Below, piece after piece: positions 51,336 to 60,236 of a stretch of DNA of 64,000 nt (positions are counted from its first letter, which is position 1; each line of letters opens with the position of its first letter). The notes under the pieces were generated by a model that did no database searches, was not told where the DNA came from, and worked only from the letters and a program-made list of their open reading frames with translations. Origin of the DNA: Puniceicoccales bacterium Verruco_01 (GTDB lineage: Bacteria; Verrucomicrobiota; Verrucomicrobiia; Opitutales; Oceanipulchritudinaceae); assembly GCA_001604565.1 (NCBI GenBank), contig LVBV01000012.1, forward strand, positions 40,414-104,413. Direction: 5' to 3'. The position numbers were made by a program, and so were the translations under genes.

Positions 51336-52475
51336 ATGAAAATCGCTCTCGTCACCGAGACCTATCCCCCAGAGGTGAACGGCGTCGCCATGACGCTGGA
51401 ACGCCTCGTGCGCGGACTGACGGCGCGCGGGAATGCCGTGGAGGTGGTCCGTCCGCGCCAGTCTTCCGCCGACGCGGCTCATGCGGAGGGGCTCGTGAGG
51501 GAGCGGCTCTGCATGGGCGTTCCCCTTCCCGGTTACGCGGGGCTGCACTTTGGTCTCATTCACCCCATTGCGCTCGCCCGGCACTGGAGACACGCGCCGC
51601 CCGACCTGATTCACGTGGCGACAGAGGGTCCCCTCGGCTGGGCAGCCGTCCGGACGGCGCGCAAACTCCGCATTCCGGTTGTGTCGAGCTATCACACCAA
51701 CTTTCACAGCTACGGCACGCACTACGGTTACGGGGCGCTCGTCCGCACGGCGCTCGCGTGGCTCAGGCACCTGCACAACCGGACGCTTCTCACCTTCGCT
51801 CCGTCGCCCGACGTGGCCGCCACGCTTTCTTCCGAAGGTTTTAAAAATGTGCGCCTGATGGGACGCGGTGTGGATACCGCACTCTTCTCTCCCGCGCGAC
51901 GGAGCGAGGACGAGCGGAAAAGGTGGGGAGCCTCGCCGGAAACGCCCGTGGCTCTGTACGTGGGACGGATCGCCGGTGAAAAAAACCTACCTCTCTCGAT
52001 CGAGGCGATGCTGGCGATGCGCCGGATCCTGCCGGACCTGAAAATCGTTCTGGTAGGCGATGGTCCGCTGCGCTCTAGACTCGAAAAGGAGCATCCGGAG
52101 TTCATCTTCACCGGGACGCGGCGTGGCGAAAACTTGGCCATGCACTACGCCAGCGGGGATATTTTCATTTTTGCGAGCGAGACAGAAACCTTCGGCAACG
52201 TTGTGACCGAGGCGATGGCGAGCGGCCTGCCCGTCCTAGCCTTCGATTACGCCGCTCCCGCGCGTTACCTGCGGGATACCCGCGCAGGCGTGCTGGCCCC
52301 GCTCGGTGATGCGTCGGGCTTTGTCCTGCGTGCCGTGGAACTGGCCTCGCGGCGCGGGGAATGGGCCGCGATGGGCGCCGAGGCGCGCCGCATCGCCACC
52401 GGCATCTCATGGGATGCCGTGGTCGATTCCTACCTGAGGGACGCGACGGACGCGGTGGAGGCATGGGAATGCTGA
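51336..52475 (+). CDS. GT4 family glycosyltransferase (MgtA/SqdX-like)
   Basis: A 379-residue GT-B enzyme. The acceptor half has MKIALVTETYPPEVNGVAMTLERLV. The donor half has VALYVGRIAGEKNLPLSIEAM and VLVGDGPLRSRLEKEHPEFIFTGTR, then GDIFIFASETETFGNVVTEAMASGLPVLAF, where the EX7E pair is visible. Closest in pattern to mannosyl- or sulfoquinovosyl-type transferases acting on lipids. ATG 51336 starts the conserved region. The stop overlaps the start of the gspH-like gene by seven bases. It is therefore the first gene of the secretion operon, although the link between its sugar and secretion is unknown. Confidence 0.9.
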   Translation: MKIALVTETYPPEVNGVAMTLERLVRGLTARGNAVEVVRPRQSSADAAHAEGLVRERLCMGVPLPGYAGLHFGLIHPIALARHWRHAPPDLIHVATEGPLGWAAVRTARKLRIPVVSSYHTNFHSYGTHYGYGALVRTALAWLRHLHNRTLLTFAPSPDVAATLSSEGFKNVRLMGRGVDTALFSPARRSEDERKRWGASPETPVALYVGRIAGEKNLPLSIEAMLAMRRILPDLKIVLVGDGPLRSRLEKEHPEFIFTGTRRGENLAMHYASGDIFIFASETETFGNVVTEAMASGLPVLAFDYAAPARYLRDTRAGVLAPLGDASGFVLRAVELASRRGEWAAMGAEARRIATGISWDAVVDSYLRDATDAVEAWEC

Positions 52476-52981
52476 CGAGCGTTGTCAGAAGGGGGCGCTC
52501 CGCCTTCTCCATCGTGGAACTCTTGATGACAATCGCCCTCGTCGGCCTTGTCGCGGCGGCGGTTGTGGGCCCGGATTCCTCGATGTTTGCCGGGATCGGC
52601 GACGAACCGCTGGAGGAAACGCTGCGCCGTGCCGTGCGGGAGGCCCGTTACCAGTCCGCCTTCACGGGGCACTCCGTCACGCTGGCGTGGGACGGCGAGA
52701 AACGTGTTTTCCTCATCCGCGACAACCTCGGGACAGAACTTGCGCGTCAGAAAAGCGACGTGAAGCTGGAGGGCGATGGAGTCACCTTTTTCCGCATAAA
52801 TCCCTCGACTGGAGTGCTCCCGTCGGATTCTCCCTCCGAAAGCGAGGTGACGATCCTCCACTTCGAGCCCGACCGCTCTTCCACGCCCTTCGTGGCGCTC
52901 GTTCGCTACACCGGCGAGGAAAAACGCATCCGCTTCGATGCCTTTTCCAACCTCAAGATGGAGGCCGCCGGTGAGAAATAG
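52469..52981 (+). CDS. gspH: Type II secretion minor pseudopilin, GspH-like
   Basis: A 170-residue prepilin-type protein. The prepilin motif is SA-FSIVELLMTIALVGLVAAAVV, with cleavage expected after A12 and the conserved E17 at position +5. The residue before cleavage is alanine rather than the usual glycine. The globular part REARYQSAFTGHSVTLAWDGEKRVFLI has the GspH pattern. GGAGG lies seven bases before the ATG at 52469; an earlier ATG (52463) has poorer spacing. It overlaps the glycosyltransferase stop by seven bases. Confidence 0.82.
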   Translation: MLTSVVRRGRSAFSIVELLMTIALVGLVAAAVVGPDSSMFAGIGDEPLEETLRRAVREARYQSAFTGHSVTLAWDGEKRVFLIRDNLGTELARQKSDVKLEGDGVTFFRINPSTGVLPSDSPSESEVTILHFEPDRSSTPFVALVRYTGEEKRIRFDAFSNLKMEAAGEK

Positions 52982-53420
52982 GCGCGGCTTCACCCTCCTT
53001 GAGGTGACCCTCGCGGCGGCGATCTTTGCCGTGGCGGTTGTGGTGCTTTCGAGCGCCTTCACGAACGCCCTGACGGCGCTCTCCAACATGCGCCGCGAGG
53101 AAAATGACGCTCCGCTCTTTGAATTCGTCCGCTCCCGCGCAATCACGATCCCGGATCTGGAGAACTTCGAGGAGGGCGAAAAACTGTCCCTGCCGGACGA
53201 GGGACAGGCCATGTGGACTGCGCACGTCGAGCCGACCAGTATCGTCGACCTCTTCAAGGTGGAACTCACCCTCACCCTCCAGCGCCCAGGCCGGGACGAC
53301 GCCGTGCAGGTCCAGCAATTTTACCTCCTCCGGCCCACGTGGTCCGACGCCGACGACCGGTCAAAACTGATCGACGACGCAAAGACCCGCCTTTCCAACG
53401 AAAGGAACTCCCACCTGTGA
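52971..53420 (+). CDS. gspI: Type II secretion minor pseudopilin, GspI-like
   Basis: A 149-residue pseudopilin starting at GTG 52971, with GGAGG about six bases upstream. It overlaps the previous gene by 11 bases. The prepilin site RG-FTLLEVTLAAAIFAVAVVVLSSAF has glycine at -1 and glutamate at +5. The TLLEVxxAxxIxAV pattern, the short globular domain and the gene order H-I-J support GspI. It joins the tip complex of the pseudopilus with GspJ and GspK. Confidence 0.82.
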   Translation: MRNRRGFTLLEVTLAAAIFAVAVVVLSSAFTNALTALSNMRREENDAPLFEFVRSRAITIPDLENFEEGEKLSLPDEGQAMWTAHVEPTSIVDLFKVELTLTLQRPGRDDAVQVQQFYLLRPTWSDADDRSKLIDDAKTRLSNERNSHL

Positions 53421-54184
53421 AACACCGCCAGCAACGGGCCTTCACCCTTCTTGAGGTGCTCCTCGCCATCGCGGTGGCGTCGATCCTCATGACGGCGGCG
53501 AGCTACCTTGTGGTCTCCTACTCCACGATCTGGGCGCACCGCACCGATGAAGACGCCTTCGAGGAACATGCCGACGGGGTGACGGACTTTTTGCAAAAGG
53601 CCCTGGACGAATCCTGCGCGCGTTACCAGCCCACATGGAAGGGCGCGTCCGATTCCGCCAAGAGTGATAAGGATTCCTCCAAGGGTGATGAAGACTCCGA
53701 AAAGGAGACGGAAGCGAGGGCGGCAATCTCTGCCTTGTGGAAGAACGAGGGAGTCTCGATGACGAAGGTCGATTCGGATTCCTCCACGGCCACGGCGCTC
53801 GTGCACTTCCGTTTCTTCACGATGCCCCCGGCCCTCGGCGCGGCATTGCCGCCCGGAACCCCCGGAGTCGTTGCGTGGCTTGCCTTCGACGAGCGTCAAG
53901 GCCTCTTTCTCATCTGGCGGGACGACTGGAGCCTTCAGGAGACGACGCTTGCCGACGACAAGGACCTGCTGCGCTCAAGCGTCCTCTCGCCCGTGGCGAC
54001 CAAGCTCGAATACATCTATTACGAGAGCGATTTCAAGGAGTGGAAAACCTACGACACCCCGCACGAGTTCTCCGGCACCTATCGCCTGCCCGCATTTGTA
54101 CGCATCACCTTCACGCAGGGCGATCGCAGCGTGACGCGGCTTTTGCGGATCCCCCAGCGCGTTGGCAAAATGCCCCTCTTTTAG
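53417..54184 (+). CDS. gspJ: Type II secretion minor pseudopilin, GspJ-like
   Basis: A 255-residue pseudopilin. The GTG start at 53417 overlaps the previous stop by four bases (GTGA). The prepilin site is RA-FTLLEVLLAIAVASILMTAASYLVV, again with alanine before the cleavage point and glutamate at +5. A Ser/Lys/Asp-rich segment (KSDKDSSKGDEDSEKETE, residues about 83-100) is an unusual loop. The C-terminal ITFTQGDRSVTRLLRIPQ fits the GspJ barrel. A member of the tip complex. Confidence 0.8.
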   Translation: MKHRQQRAFTLLEVLLAIAVASILMTAASYLVVSYSTIWAHRTDEDAFEEHADGVTDFLQKALDESCARYQPTWKGASDSAKSDKDSSKGDEDSEKETEARAAISALWKNEGVSMTKVDSDSSTATALVHFRFFTMPPALGAALPPGTPGVVAWLAFDERQGLFLIWRDDWSLQETTLADDKDLLRSSVLSPVATKLEYIYYESDFKEWKTYDTPHEFSGTYRLPAFVRITFTQGDRSVTRLLRIPQRVGKMPLF

Positions 54185-54187
54185 CCG

Positions 54188-55243
54188 ATGAAACGCAAGC
54201 TCCAGTCGAAAACGAAAGCGAGCGTCCTCATCGCGGTGCTCGGCATCATCGCGCTTGTCTCGGCACTACTTGTCTCCTTTCTGTGGGAGGCGACGGACCG
54301 CATCCGCTACAACGGGCTTGCCCAAAACGGCGGCGACCTGCGCGAACGCGCTTACGGCGCTCTGGAGGTGTCCCTCGCCTCGATCGCCCAGATCGCGGAG
54401 ATCGACAACGGTCTGCGCGCGACCTCGCAGGGCTGGGGTGATCCTCTCCATTACGCCGGCTTCACCCCCTACGACGACTGCGAGGTCTCCGTAACCTGCA
54501 CCGACGAGAGTGCCAAACTACCCCTCGCCGCGATGAACGCGCAGCAGATTTCCACGCTCTTCGAGCAAATGGATCTCTCCTCAAGCGACGCGGACAAGCT
54601 CGCGCAGTCGCTCATCGACTGGATGGACGACAACGACACCGCCCAGCTCGACGGCATGGACGGCGACGACTACGAGAAGGCGGAGATCCCCTGCAAACCC
54701 TCAAACATGGTGCCTCGCTCGTGGGAGGAATTCGCCCTCATGGACCGCTTCCCGGCGTTTTTCCGCGACGAGAAGGGTGCGCCGACTCAGCTCTTTACCG
54801 ATTTCACGAACGCCGTCTCGCTCTACAACGATGCGGGGGTGAACGTGAACGACGCTTCCGACCTTGTTCTGAACGTATTGGGAGAACTCGGCGGTTTCGA
54901 GTGGGAACAGGCCGTGAAGAATATGGAGGGTTTCGACGGGATCCGAGGCACAGCCGACGACAAGATTCTCGCCTCGGCTTCGGATCTCGGCACGGGTTCC
55001 GCGCCTCTTGCGACTTTCTCCGCGCAACTTATCCGCCTGCGCGTTGTTGCCTCCCGTGGCGAGACTCACTTCGCCCTCGACATTCTTCTCAAATACTCAG
55101 GCCCCGCCAAGGTCACCAATGCCGCAACGGGCACATCCACTAAACTCTCCGGGGGTTACGAGGATTTTCCGGACAACCCCGAGTCGGTTCTGGCATATCC
55201 TTTTACCATTCTTCAACTTACCGAAACGCGCATGGCGCCCTGA
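54188..55243 (+). CDS. gspK: Type II secretion minor pseudopilin, GspK-like
   Basis: A 351-residue protein. Its N-terminus has a short basic lead (MKRKLQSKTKA), then SVLIAVLGIIALVSALLVSFLW, a pseudopilin helix without the +5 glutamate, as in GspK. The large soluble part contains LPLAAMNAQQISTLFEQM, LAQSLIDWMDDNDTAQLDGMDGDDY and a later GSGSAP-type loop. The LIDWxDxD calcium-site-like segment is a GspK hallmark. It sits three bases after gspJ, and would cap the pseudopilus tip. Confidence 0.82.
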   Translation: MKRKLQSKTKASVLIAVLGIIALVSALLVSFLWEATDRIRYNGLAQNGGDLRERAYGALEVSLASIAQIAEIDNGLRATSQGWGDPLHYAGFTPYDDCEVSVTCTDESAKLPLAAMNAQQISTLFEQMDLSSSDADKLAQSLIDWMDDNDTAQLDGMDGDDYEKAEIPCKPSNMVPRSWEEFALMDRFPAFFRDEKGAPTQLFTDFTNAVSLYNDAGVNVNDASDLVLNVLGELGGFEWEQAVKNMEGFDGIRGTADDKILASASDLGTGSAPLATFSAQLIRLRVVASRGETHFALDILLKYSGPAKVTNAATGTSTKLSGGYEDFPDNPESVLAYPFTILQLTETRMAP

Positions 55244-55261
55244 CGGACCGCCGCTCCTTTC

Positions 55262-56425
55262 ATGAACCTATCCGGACTCAAGGAAAAACTCAGGCAGCTG
55301 GATGCGACGCTCCCCCGCAAGAGGACGGCACTTCTGCCGGGCGGAGCGTTCTTCACGCGTCAGATCGCCCTTCCCGCGGGAATCGCGTCGGCAGATGTGC
55401 TGGGTTTCGTCCAGTTGCAGCTTGAGGCGGGTTCGCCTTTTTCTATCGAAAATCTCGCGTGGGGCTTTTTCTCGGGAGTGGATGGCAGAATTCTCCTCTT
55501 TGCCGGGATCCCGGAGCGTGTGTACGTGGGGGAGACGTCGGAAAATCTCTGGCACGCCTATCCGTCCTTCCTGCCCTTTCTCCTTGCGCAGACGGCGGGT
55601 GAGGAGCGTGTGATCCTTGGCATCGCGGGCAAAACGGCAAGCGCCCTGTGGTACCGCGCAGGAGAGGCGACTCCCTGCCGCGTGGTCTCCGCACCGCTAA
55701 CCGCCGACCTTGTCCCGTCCGATCCCGGAGCCGCACACAAACTTGCCCAACTTTTTTCGCTTTCCGCGACCGACAAGGTTGCGCCCGGCGTCCTGATTGT
55801 GGAGGGCGAGCCCTCTTGCGGCGACTTCCGAACCCGGTTCCAAATCCGGGATACCGGCGACGGGAAAGTATCTCACGTGGCGATCGAGGGCGAGGCGATG
55901 TGGAATGCGGACGTGCGTGGCCGTGCCCACGCCACAGCGGAGGCGAAGGCCCGTCGCGTCGGCTTCCTCGCATGGACGGGCTTTGCCGCAGGCGGGGTTT
56001 TTGCCGGGATTCTCGCAGTGGTTCTCCTTGCCGCCTGCGTCATGAGTCTAGCGACCGGAATCTACAAATCCGGCAACCATTCGCGCCTCAAAATGGTGGA
56101 GGACCTTCAGGGCAAGCTGGACTTCGCCCTGAACTTGGAGAGCGTCACCGAGGAGGAGATGAAACCCTTTTCCATGCTGGCTGCGGCCAATGTGGGCCGA
56201 CCCGACGGCGTGATCTTCGAGAAGGTTGCCTCCGGCGCTTGGAACAGTCTGCAGGTGCAGGGCGTGGCGCAGCGTTCCGACCTTGTACAGTCCTACGTGG
56301 AGACGCTGGAGAAAAACCCGTATGTGCGAGAGGTGAAGCCCGGACGCACCACAACAGCCGCCGGGAAGGCCACCTTCGACATCGAAATCGTCTTCAACCC
56401 GCTGGAGGATCTTCAGTCCAAATGA
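55262..56425 (+). CDS. Type II secretion inner-membrane assembly protein, GspL/PilM-N-like
   Basis: A 387-residue bitopic protein. Residues 1-215 form a soluble, actin-fold-like N-terminal region (TALLPGGAFFTRQIALPAG, EERVILGIAGKTASALWYR). One membrane helix follows at about 235-265 (TGFAAGGVFAGILAVVLLAACVMSLATG), then a ferredoxin-like periplasmic tail (WNSLQVQGVAQRSDLVQSYVETLEKNPYVREVKPGRT) as in GspL and PilN. No single motif is decisive; order and topology support the GspL role, linking the ATPase to the platform. It overlaps the next gene by four bases. Confidence 0.72.
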   Translation: MNLSGLKEKLRQLDATLPRKRTALLPGGAFFTRQIALPAGIASADVLGFVQLQLEAGSPFSIENLAWGFFSGVDGRILLFAGIPERVYVGETSENLWHAYPSFLPFLLAQTAGEERVILGIAGKTASALWYRAGEATPCRVVSAPLTADLVPSDPGAAHKLAQLFSLSATDKVAPGVLIVEGEPSCGDFRTRFQIRDTGDGKVSHVAIEGEAMWNADVRGRAHATAEAKARRVGFLAWTGFAAGGVFAGILAVVLLAACVMSLATGIYKSGNHSRLKMVEDLQGKLDFALNLESVTEEEMKPFSMLAAANVGRPDGVIFEKVASGAWNSLQVQGVAQRSDLVQSYVETLEKNPYVREVKPGRTTTAAGKATFDIEIVFNPLEDLQSK

Positions 56426-56970
56426 CGCAGCTACTCCGCAGACTTTTCGAGACACGCAGAAGCCGGGAACGCATCCTGATGACGGCGTTTCTCTGGGCCT
56501 TCCTCCTTTTCATGGCGGGGATAATCGGCGGTTGTGCGCGGCGCAATGCCCGCGACCTCGGCGCTGCGCGTGCCGAGTCCCGTCAGCAGAAGCAGTTGAT
56601 TGCGGAAAAAGACCGTATCGAGAACCGACTGCGGCGGGCGCGCGAATCCATCGACCCGGCAAAGACGATCGGCGCCCTCAAGCTGTCGAGCCAGGTGGAC
56701 GAGATTGCGCGCAACGCCTCGCTTTCGGCGAACATCGCCTCCCCAACGCGCAAGCTGTCCGGCATCTTCAGCACCTATACCGTCCGCGTGAGCTGCCGCG
56801 ACGCCTCGCTGGCACAACTGATCGATTTCGCCCGGCAGGTGCGCGAAAAATCCCCCTACATTGCCATGCGCCGTTTCAAACTCAGCGCCGATTCCCGCGA
56901 CCCGAAGAAACTCGTCGCGGAGATGGAGCTTGAATCCTTTGAACTGACCCAGCCCCTTTCCTCCAAATGA
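56422..56970 (+). CDS. Type II secretion inner-membrane protein, GspM/PilO-like
   Basis: A 182-residue bitopic protein. A basic N-terminus (RRLFETRRSRERILM), a membrane helix at about 21-38 (AFLWAFLLFMAGIIGG) and a coiled coil (ARAESRQQKQLIAEKDRIENRLRRARESI) precede a small alpha/beta domain (FSTYTVRVSCRDASLAQLIDFARQVREKSPYIAMRRFKLSAD). This is the GspM/PilO architecture. The ATG overlaps the previous stop (ATGA), and its own stop overlaps the secretin start by four bases. Confidence 0.75.
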   Translation: MTQLLRRLFETRRSRERILMTAFLWAFLLFMAGIIGGCARRNARDLGAARAESRQQKQLIAEKDRIENRLRRARESIDPAKTIGALKLSSQVDEIARNASLSANIASPTRKLSGIFSTYTVRVSCRDASLAQLIDFARQVREKSPYIAMRRFKLSADSRDPKKLVAEMELESFELTQPLSSK

Positions 56971-59372
56971 AGAGCCATTCCGCACGCCTCTTTGTCCCGA
57001 CTCTCCTTCTGGTTTTCGCCCTGTCGGCGGGAATCGACCCTGTCTTTGGCGACGATGCCACAGCGCCCTCCTTCGGCCCTTCACAGGGGAGCTCGGCGTT
57101 GGAAATCCCGCCGGAACTGGAAGCGATTGCCTCGCAAAAACCAATTCCCGCCACATCATCGACAACTCCGTCCGCGCAGCGCGCGCCAGCTCCCCTGCCC
57201 CAGCCTCCCCCGACAGACGCGGCAACTTCCCCCACCCCGCCGAGCTTCGCCGTCCCGCCGCCGCCGAATTTCACGCCAGGAGCAATTCCCCCGCAACGCC
57301 GCCGCACGCCGGCGATGCAGTCCTCCACACCCGTCCGCCCCGCGACGGTCGTCGAGACCGCGACGAACGGAACCCCCGGCCTTATCGCCGCAGGCGTCAA
57401 TCAGGACGACAAAGTGGGCGAGCAGAGCTTTTCGGACATGCCTCTCAACGACATTCTGGACATGCTCCAGAACCTGACGGGAAAGTCCGTTCTGCGCCAG
57501 AATTCCGTGGCGGGGAATTTCTCCTTCAAGAGCAACGGAGCCATGACGCGCCGTCAGGCCGTGGACGCCATCGTGAACCTTCTGGCGATCAACGGCGTCT
57601 CGATCACTCCGCTCGGTAGCCTTTATCTCAAGGCGGTCCCGACCACCTCCGCGGCGAGCAACGCGCCCTACCTCATCGAGGATTCCACGCTCCAGTATGA
57701 GGCCAGCCAGGCCGTCTGCTCCAAACTCTTCCCGATCGACTTCATGGCCGTGCCGGAGGCGGTGACCGCCCTGTCTTCAATGCAGAGCGGGCTCGTGGGC
57801 ACCTCCGTCATTCCCTTTGAAAAAAACCGTTCGATTCTAGCGACGGACTGCGTGGTGAACCTCCAGCGAATGGAGACGCTTCTTTCCAAGATCGACAAGC
57901 CATCCATGGACCAGGGCAGCATCCTGTTCTTCCAGCTCAAGAACCTGTCCGCCAAGGATGCCGCCGCCCGGGCTCAGCAGATGCTCTCCGGGGCGCTCGC
58001 GTCGCGGTTTCAGGGCAATACCACGGTGGATTCCGACGAACGCACGAACCAGCTCATCGTCTATACCCACAAGGCGAACGCGGCCCTCATCCAGCAGCTT
58101 GTGGACAATCTGGACAAGGACGTGGAACCGCTCACACGCACGGAGATGTTCAGCATTCACCACGCCGACGTCACGGAACTCTGCGACGTCATCAAGGAGG
58201 TCATCACCGGACAGAAGCAGGTGCGCAGCGATACCTCCGGCTCCTCCTCCAAGGCGGCCAGCGCCGCCCAGTCCAACCGCCAGCAGCAGCGCGCCCAGCA
58301 GGTACAGATGGCGGCGCAGGCCGTTGCTGACAATTCCGGCACCCAGTTCAGCAACTACATCACCATCGTTCCCGACGAACGCTCGAACACTCTTGTCGCC
58401 ACCGGCACCCAGAGCGACATCAAGCTTCTTTCCGACATCATCTCCAAGCTCGACGCCATCCTCCCGCAGGTGCGCATCGAGGTGGTCATCGCCGAGGTGA
58501 CTCTGACCAAGAACCAGTTCAGCGGTCTTGAAAGTTTCGGCGTGCAATACGGCAGCAAGGCTCCGGACGGCGCGCTTTCCGGTGACGTCACTTCAGGCAA
58601 CGGACTGAATGGCGGCAACAAGGACGTCTGGCTCACCCCCGTCTTCAACGGAGGCACGATGACCATGAGCCCCGTTTCGCTCGAAAATTTCGCGATGAGC
58701 ACGGTTTTCAAGGTGGCCAAGACCAATAGCAACGTGAAGGTTCTCTCCTCGCCGAACATCGTCACCACGCACAATCGCGAGGCGTCCATCGTCATCGGCA
58801 GCAAGGAGCCGGTCGTTTCCAGCTATTCGACGGCGGCAACCTCCACCTCCGACCAGAACGTCGCAAACATCCAGTACCAGGACGTGGCGCTGGAACTCAC
58901 TGTCAAGCCCCTCATCGGCACTAACGGAGTGGTCCAAATGGAGATCACCCAGAAGATCAACGAGGTCTCCAAATACGTCACGATCGCGGGCTACGGCGAC
59001 CAGCCCGTCATCGGCACGCGCGAGGCATCCTCCTTCGTCACCGTTTCCAGCGGCAAGATGGTGATCCTCGGTGGTCTGCAGAAAGTCACCGATGAAAAAA
59101 CCCGCAACAAGGTCTTCCTTCTTGGCGACATCCCGATTCTTGGACGCATCTTCCAGCCGAAGACCGACAAGGTGACACGTACGGAGCTCATCATCTTCAT
59201 CCGCCCGGTGGTTCTCATGAACCCCGACGAGGCCGACGCCGACGCCAAAAAGAAGATCGCCGAGACCTCTCCGAGCGCGGACATCGACAAATTCATCGAG
59301 AACGGCAATTTCCGCAACGAGGACAAGAACAAGGAGAAGAAGAAGCATTCCTTCTTCCTCTTCTGGCGCTGA
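56967..59372 (+). CDS. gspD: Type II secretion outer-membrane secretin
   Basis: An 801-residue secretin. The signal peptide is residues 1-28 (ending PVFG). A long proline-rich stretch (about 45-110) leads to N-domains: FSDMPLNDILDMLQNLTGKSVLRQNSVAGNFSF, then LFFQLKNLSAKDAAARAQQML and MFSIHHADVTELCDVIKEVI with a Gln/Ser-rich insert (about 415-450). The secretin core follows: LSSPNIVTTHNREASIVIGSKEPV, VALELTVKPLIGTNGVVQMEI, SGKMVILGGLQ and VFLLGDIPILGRIFQ. It ends in a lysine-rich tail with no clear pilotin-binding domain. It forms the outer-membrane pore for folded exoproteins. Confidence 0.94.
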   Translation: MKSHSARLFVPTLLLVFALSAGIDPVFGDDATAPSFGPSQGSSALEIPPELEAIASQKPIPATSSTTPSAQRAPAPLPQPPPTDAATSPTPPSFAVPPPPNFTPGAIPPQRRRTPAMQSSTPVRPATVVETATNGTPGLIAAGVNQDDKVGEQSFSDMPLNDILDMLQNLTGKSVLRQNSVAGNFSFKSNGAMTRRQAVDAIVNLLAINGVSITPLGSLYLKAVPTTSAASNAPYLIEDSTLQYEASQAVCSKLFPIDFMAVPEAVTALSSMQSGLVGTSVIPFEKNRSILATDCVVNLQRMETLLSKIDKPSMDQGSILFFQLKNLSAKDAAARAQQMLSGALASRFQGNTTVDSDERTNQLIVYTHKANAALIQQLVDNLDKDVEPLTRTEMFSIHHADVTELCDVIKEVITGQKQVRSDTSGSSSKAASAAQSNRQQQRAQQVQMAAQAVADNSGTQFSNYITIVPDERSNTLVATGTQSDIKLLSDIISKLDAILPQVRIEVVIAEVTLTKNQFSGLESFGVQYGSKAPDGALSGDVTSGNGLNGGNKDVWLTPVFNGGTMTMSPVSLENFAMSTVFKVAKTNSNVKVLSSPNIVTTHNREASIVIGSKEPVVSSYSTAATSTSDQNVANIQYQDVALELTVKPLIGTNGVVQMEITQKINEVSKYVTIAGYGDQPVIGTREASSFVTVSSGKMVILGGLQKVTDEKTRNKVFLLGDIPILGRIFQPKTDKVTRTELIIFIRPVVLMNPDEADADAKKKIAETSPSADIDKFIENGNFRNEDKNKEKKKHSFFLFWR

Positions 59373-59398
59373 TCATACGGAAACGGAGGACGCGATTC

Positions 59399-60229
59399 AT
59401 GAAACGGATCAAGACGGCGGTAATTCTCTGGGCGACTGCGTGTGCGCTCCTTCCGGGCATATCCCCGGCGGCCCTGAGCTCGACGGATCTTGTGGCGAAT
59501 TCCCCCTTCGTTCCCACGGGATGGAGTCCGAATTCCAAGACGCCCGCGGGCACAAGCGGCGAACAATATGTCTTCCGCGGAGTGTATTCCATCGGCGAGG
59601 ATACATTTGTCTGCATCAGCGAGGCTTCCGGCAAGTCCACATGGCTCCGCGTTGGCGAGGGATCTGGCGCCATCAGGGCACTCGCCTACGACGCAGCCTC
59701 GCGCAAGACGACGATTCAGGTGGGCTCGCGCGAAATGACCCTTGCCATGCCCAAGCCTGCTGAAAACGCCGCGCCCGTGGGTGTGGCAGTGAACAGTCAG
59801 GAGCGAAACAGACCCCGCAATCTGGTGGCGTCGCCACTGCGCCCGGGGACACGCACCCTGAGCCGAATGCAGAGGGCAAACATCCCGCCCCCACCCTGGC
59901 TTAACAGGGATGCACCCGGCGTTGCGCCGGGGCAGCGCGCCAACGCACGCTGGAACGCAGCCGGCGGAAACGGTAGCAATCCGAACAATCCCGGCGGAGA
60001 GAACGGAGGTGGCAACAGCGGTGGGGACAACAACGGCGGCGGCAACAGTGGAGGCGGAGACTCCGGCGGCAACAATCCTACAAATCCTTCCGATACGGGC
60101 AATCCTTCTACCCCGAGCGATCCCAGAGACAACCTGAACGTGCCGCCACCGCCACCGTCCGGCATTCCACCGATCCCCGACAGCATTCGGCAGATGATCG
60201 AAAACGGAACAGCGCCCGAGCAACCCTAA
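59399..60229 (+). CDS. Exported linker-rich protein of the secretion operon, GspC/PilP-like position
   Basis: A 276-residue protein with signal peptide [25 protein letters not shown]. Residues about 55-115 ([34 protein letters not shown], then [20 protein letters not shown]) form a small beta domain. It resembles the homology region of GspC or PilP that binds the secretin. The rest is low complexity: [24 protein letters not shown] Gly/Asn repeats (about 195-225) and a Pro-rich end. GspC normally has a membrane anchor, and this has only a signal peptide, so the assignment is tentative. It sits between gspD and gspE, and AACGGAGGAC upstream is a good ribosome site. Confidence 0.65.
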   Translation: MKRIKTAVILWATACALLPGISPAALSSTDLVANSPFVPTGWSPNSKTPAGTSGEQYVFRGVYSIGEDTFVCISEASGKSTWLRVGEGSGAIRALAYDAASRKTTIQVGSREMTLAMPKPAENAAPVGVAVNSQERNRPRNLVASPLRPGTRTLSRMQRANIPPPPWLNRDAPGVAPGQRANARWNAAGGNGSNPNNPGGENGGGNSGGDNNGGGNSGGGDSGGNNPTNPSDTGNPSTPSDPRDNLNVPPPPPSGIPPIPDSIRQMIENGTAPEQP

Positions 60230-60236
60230 TATCGCA

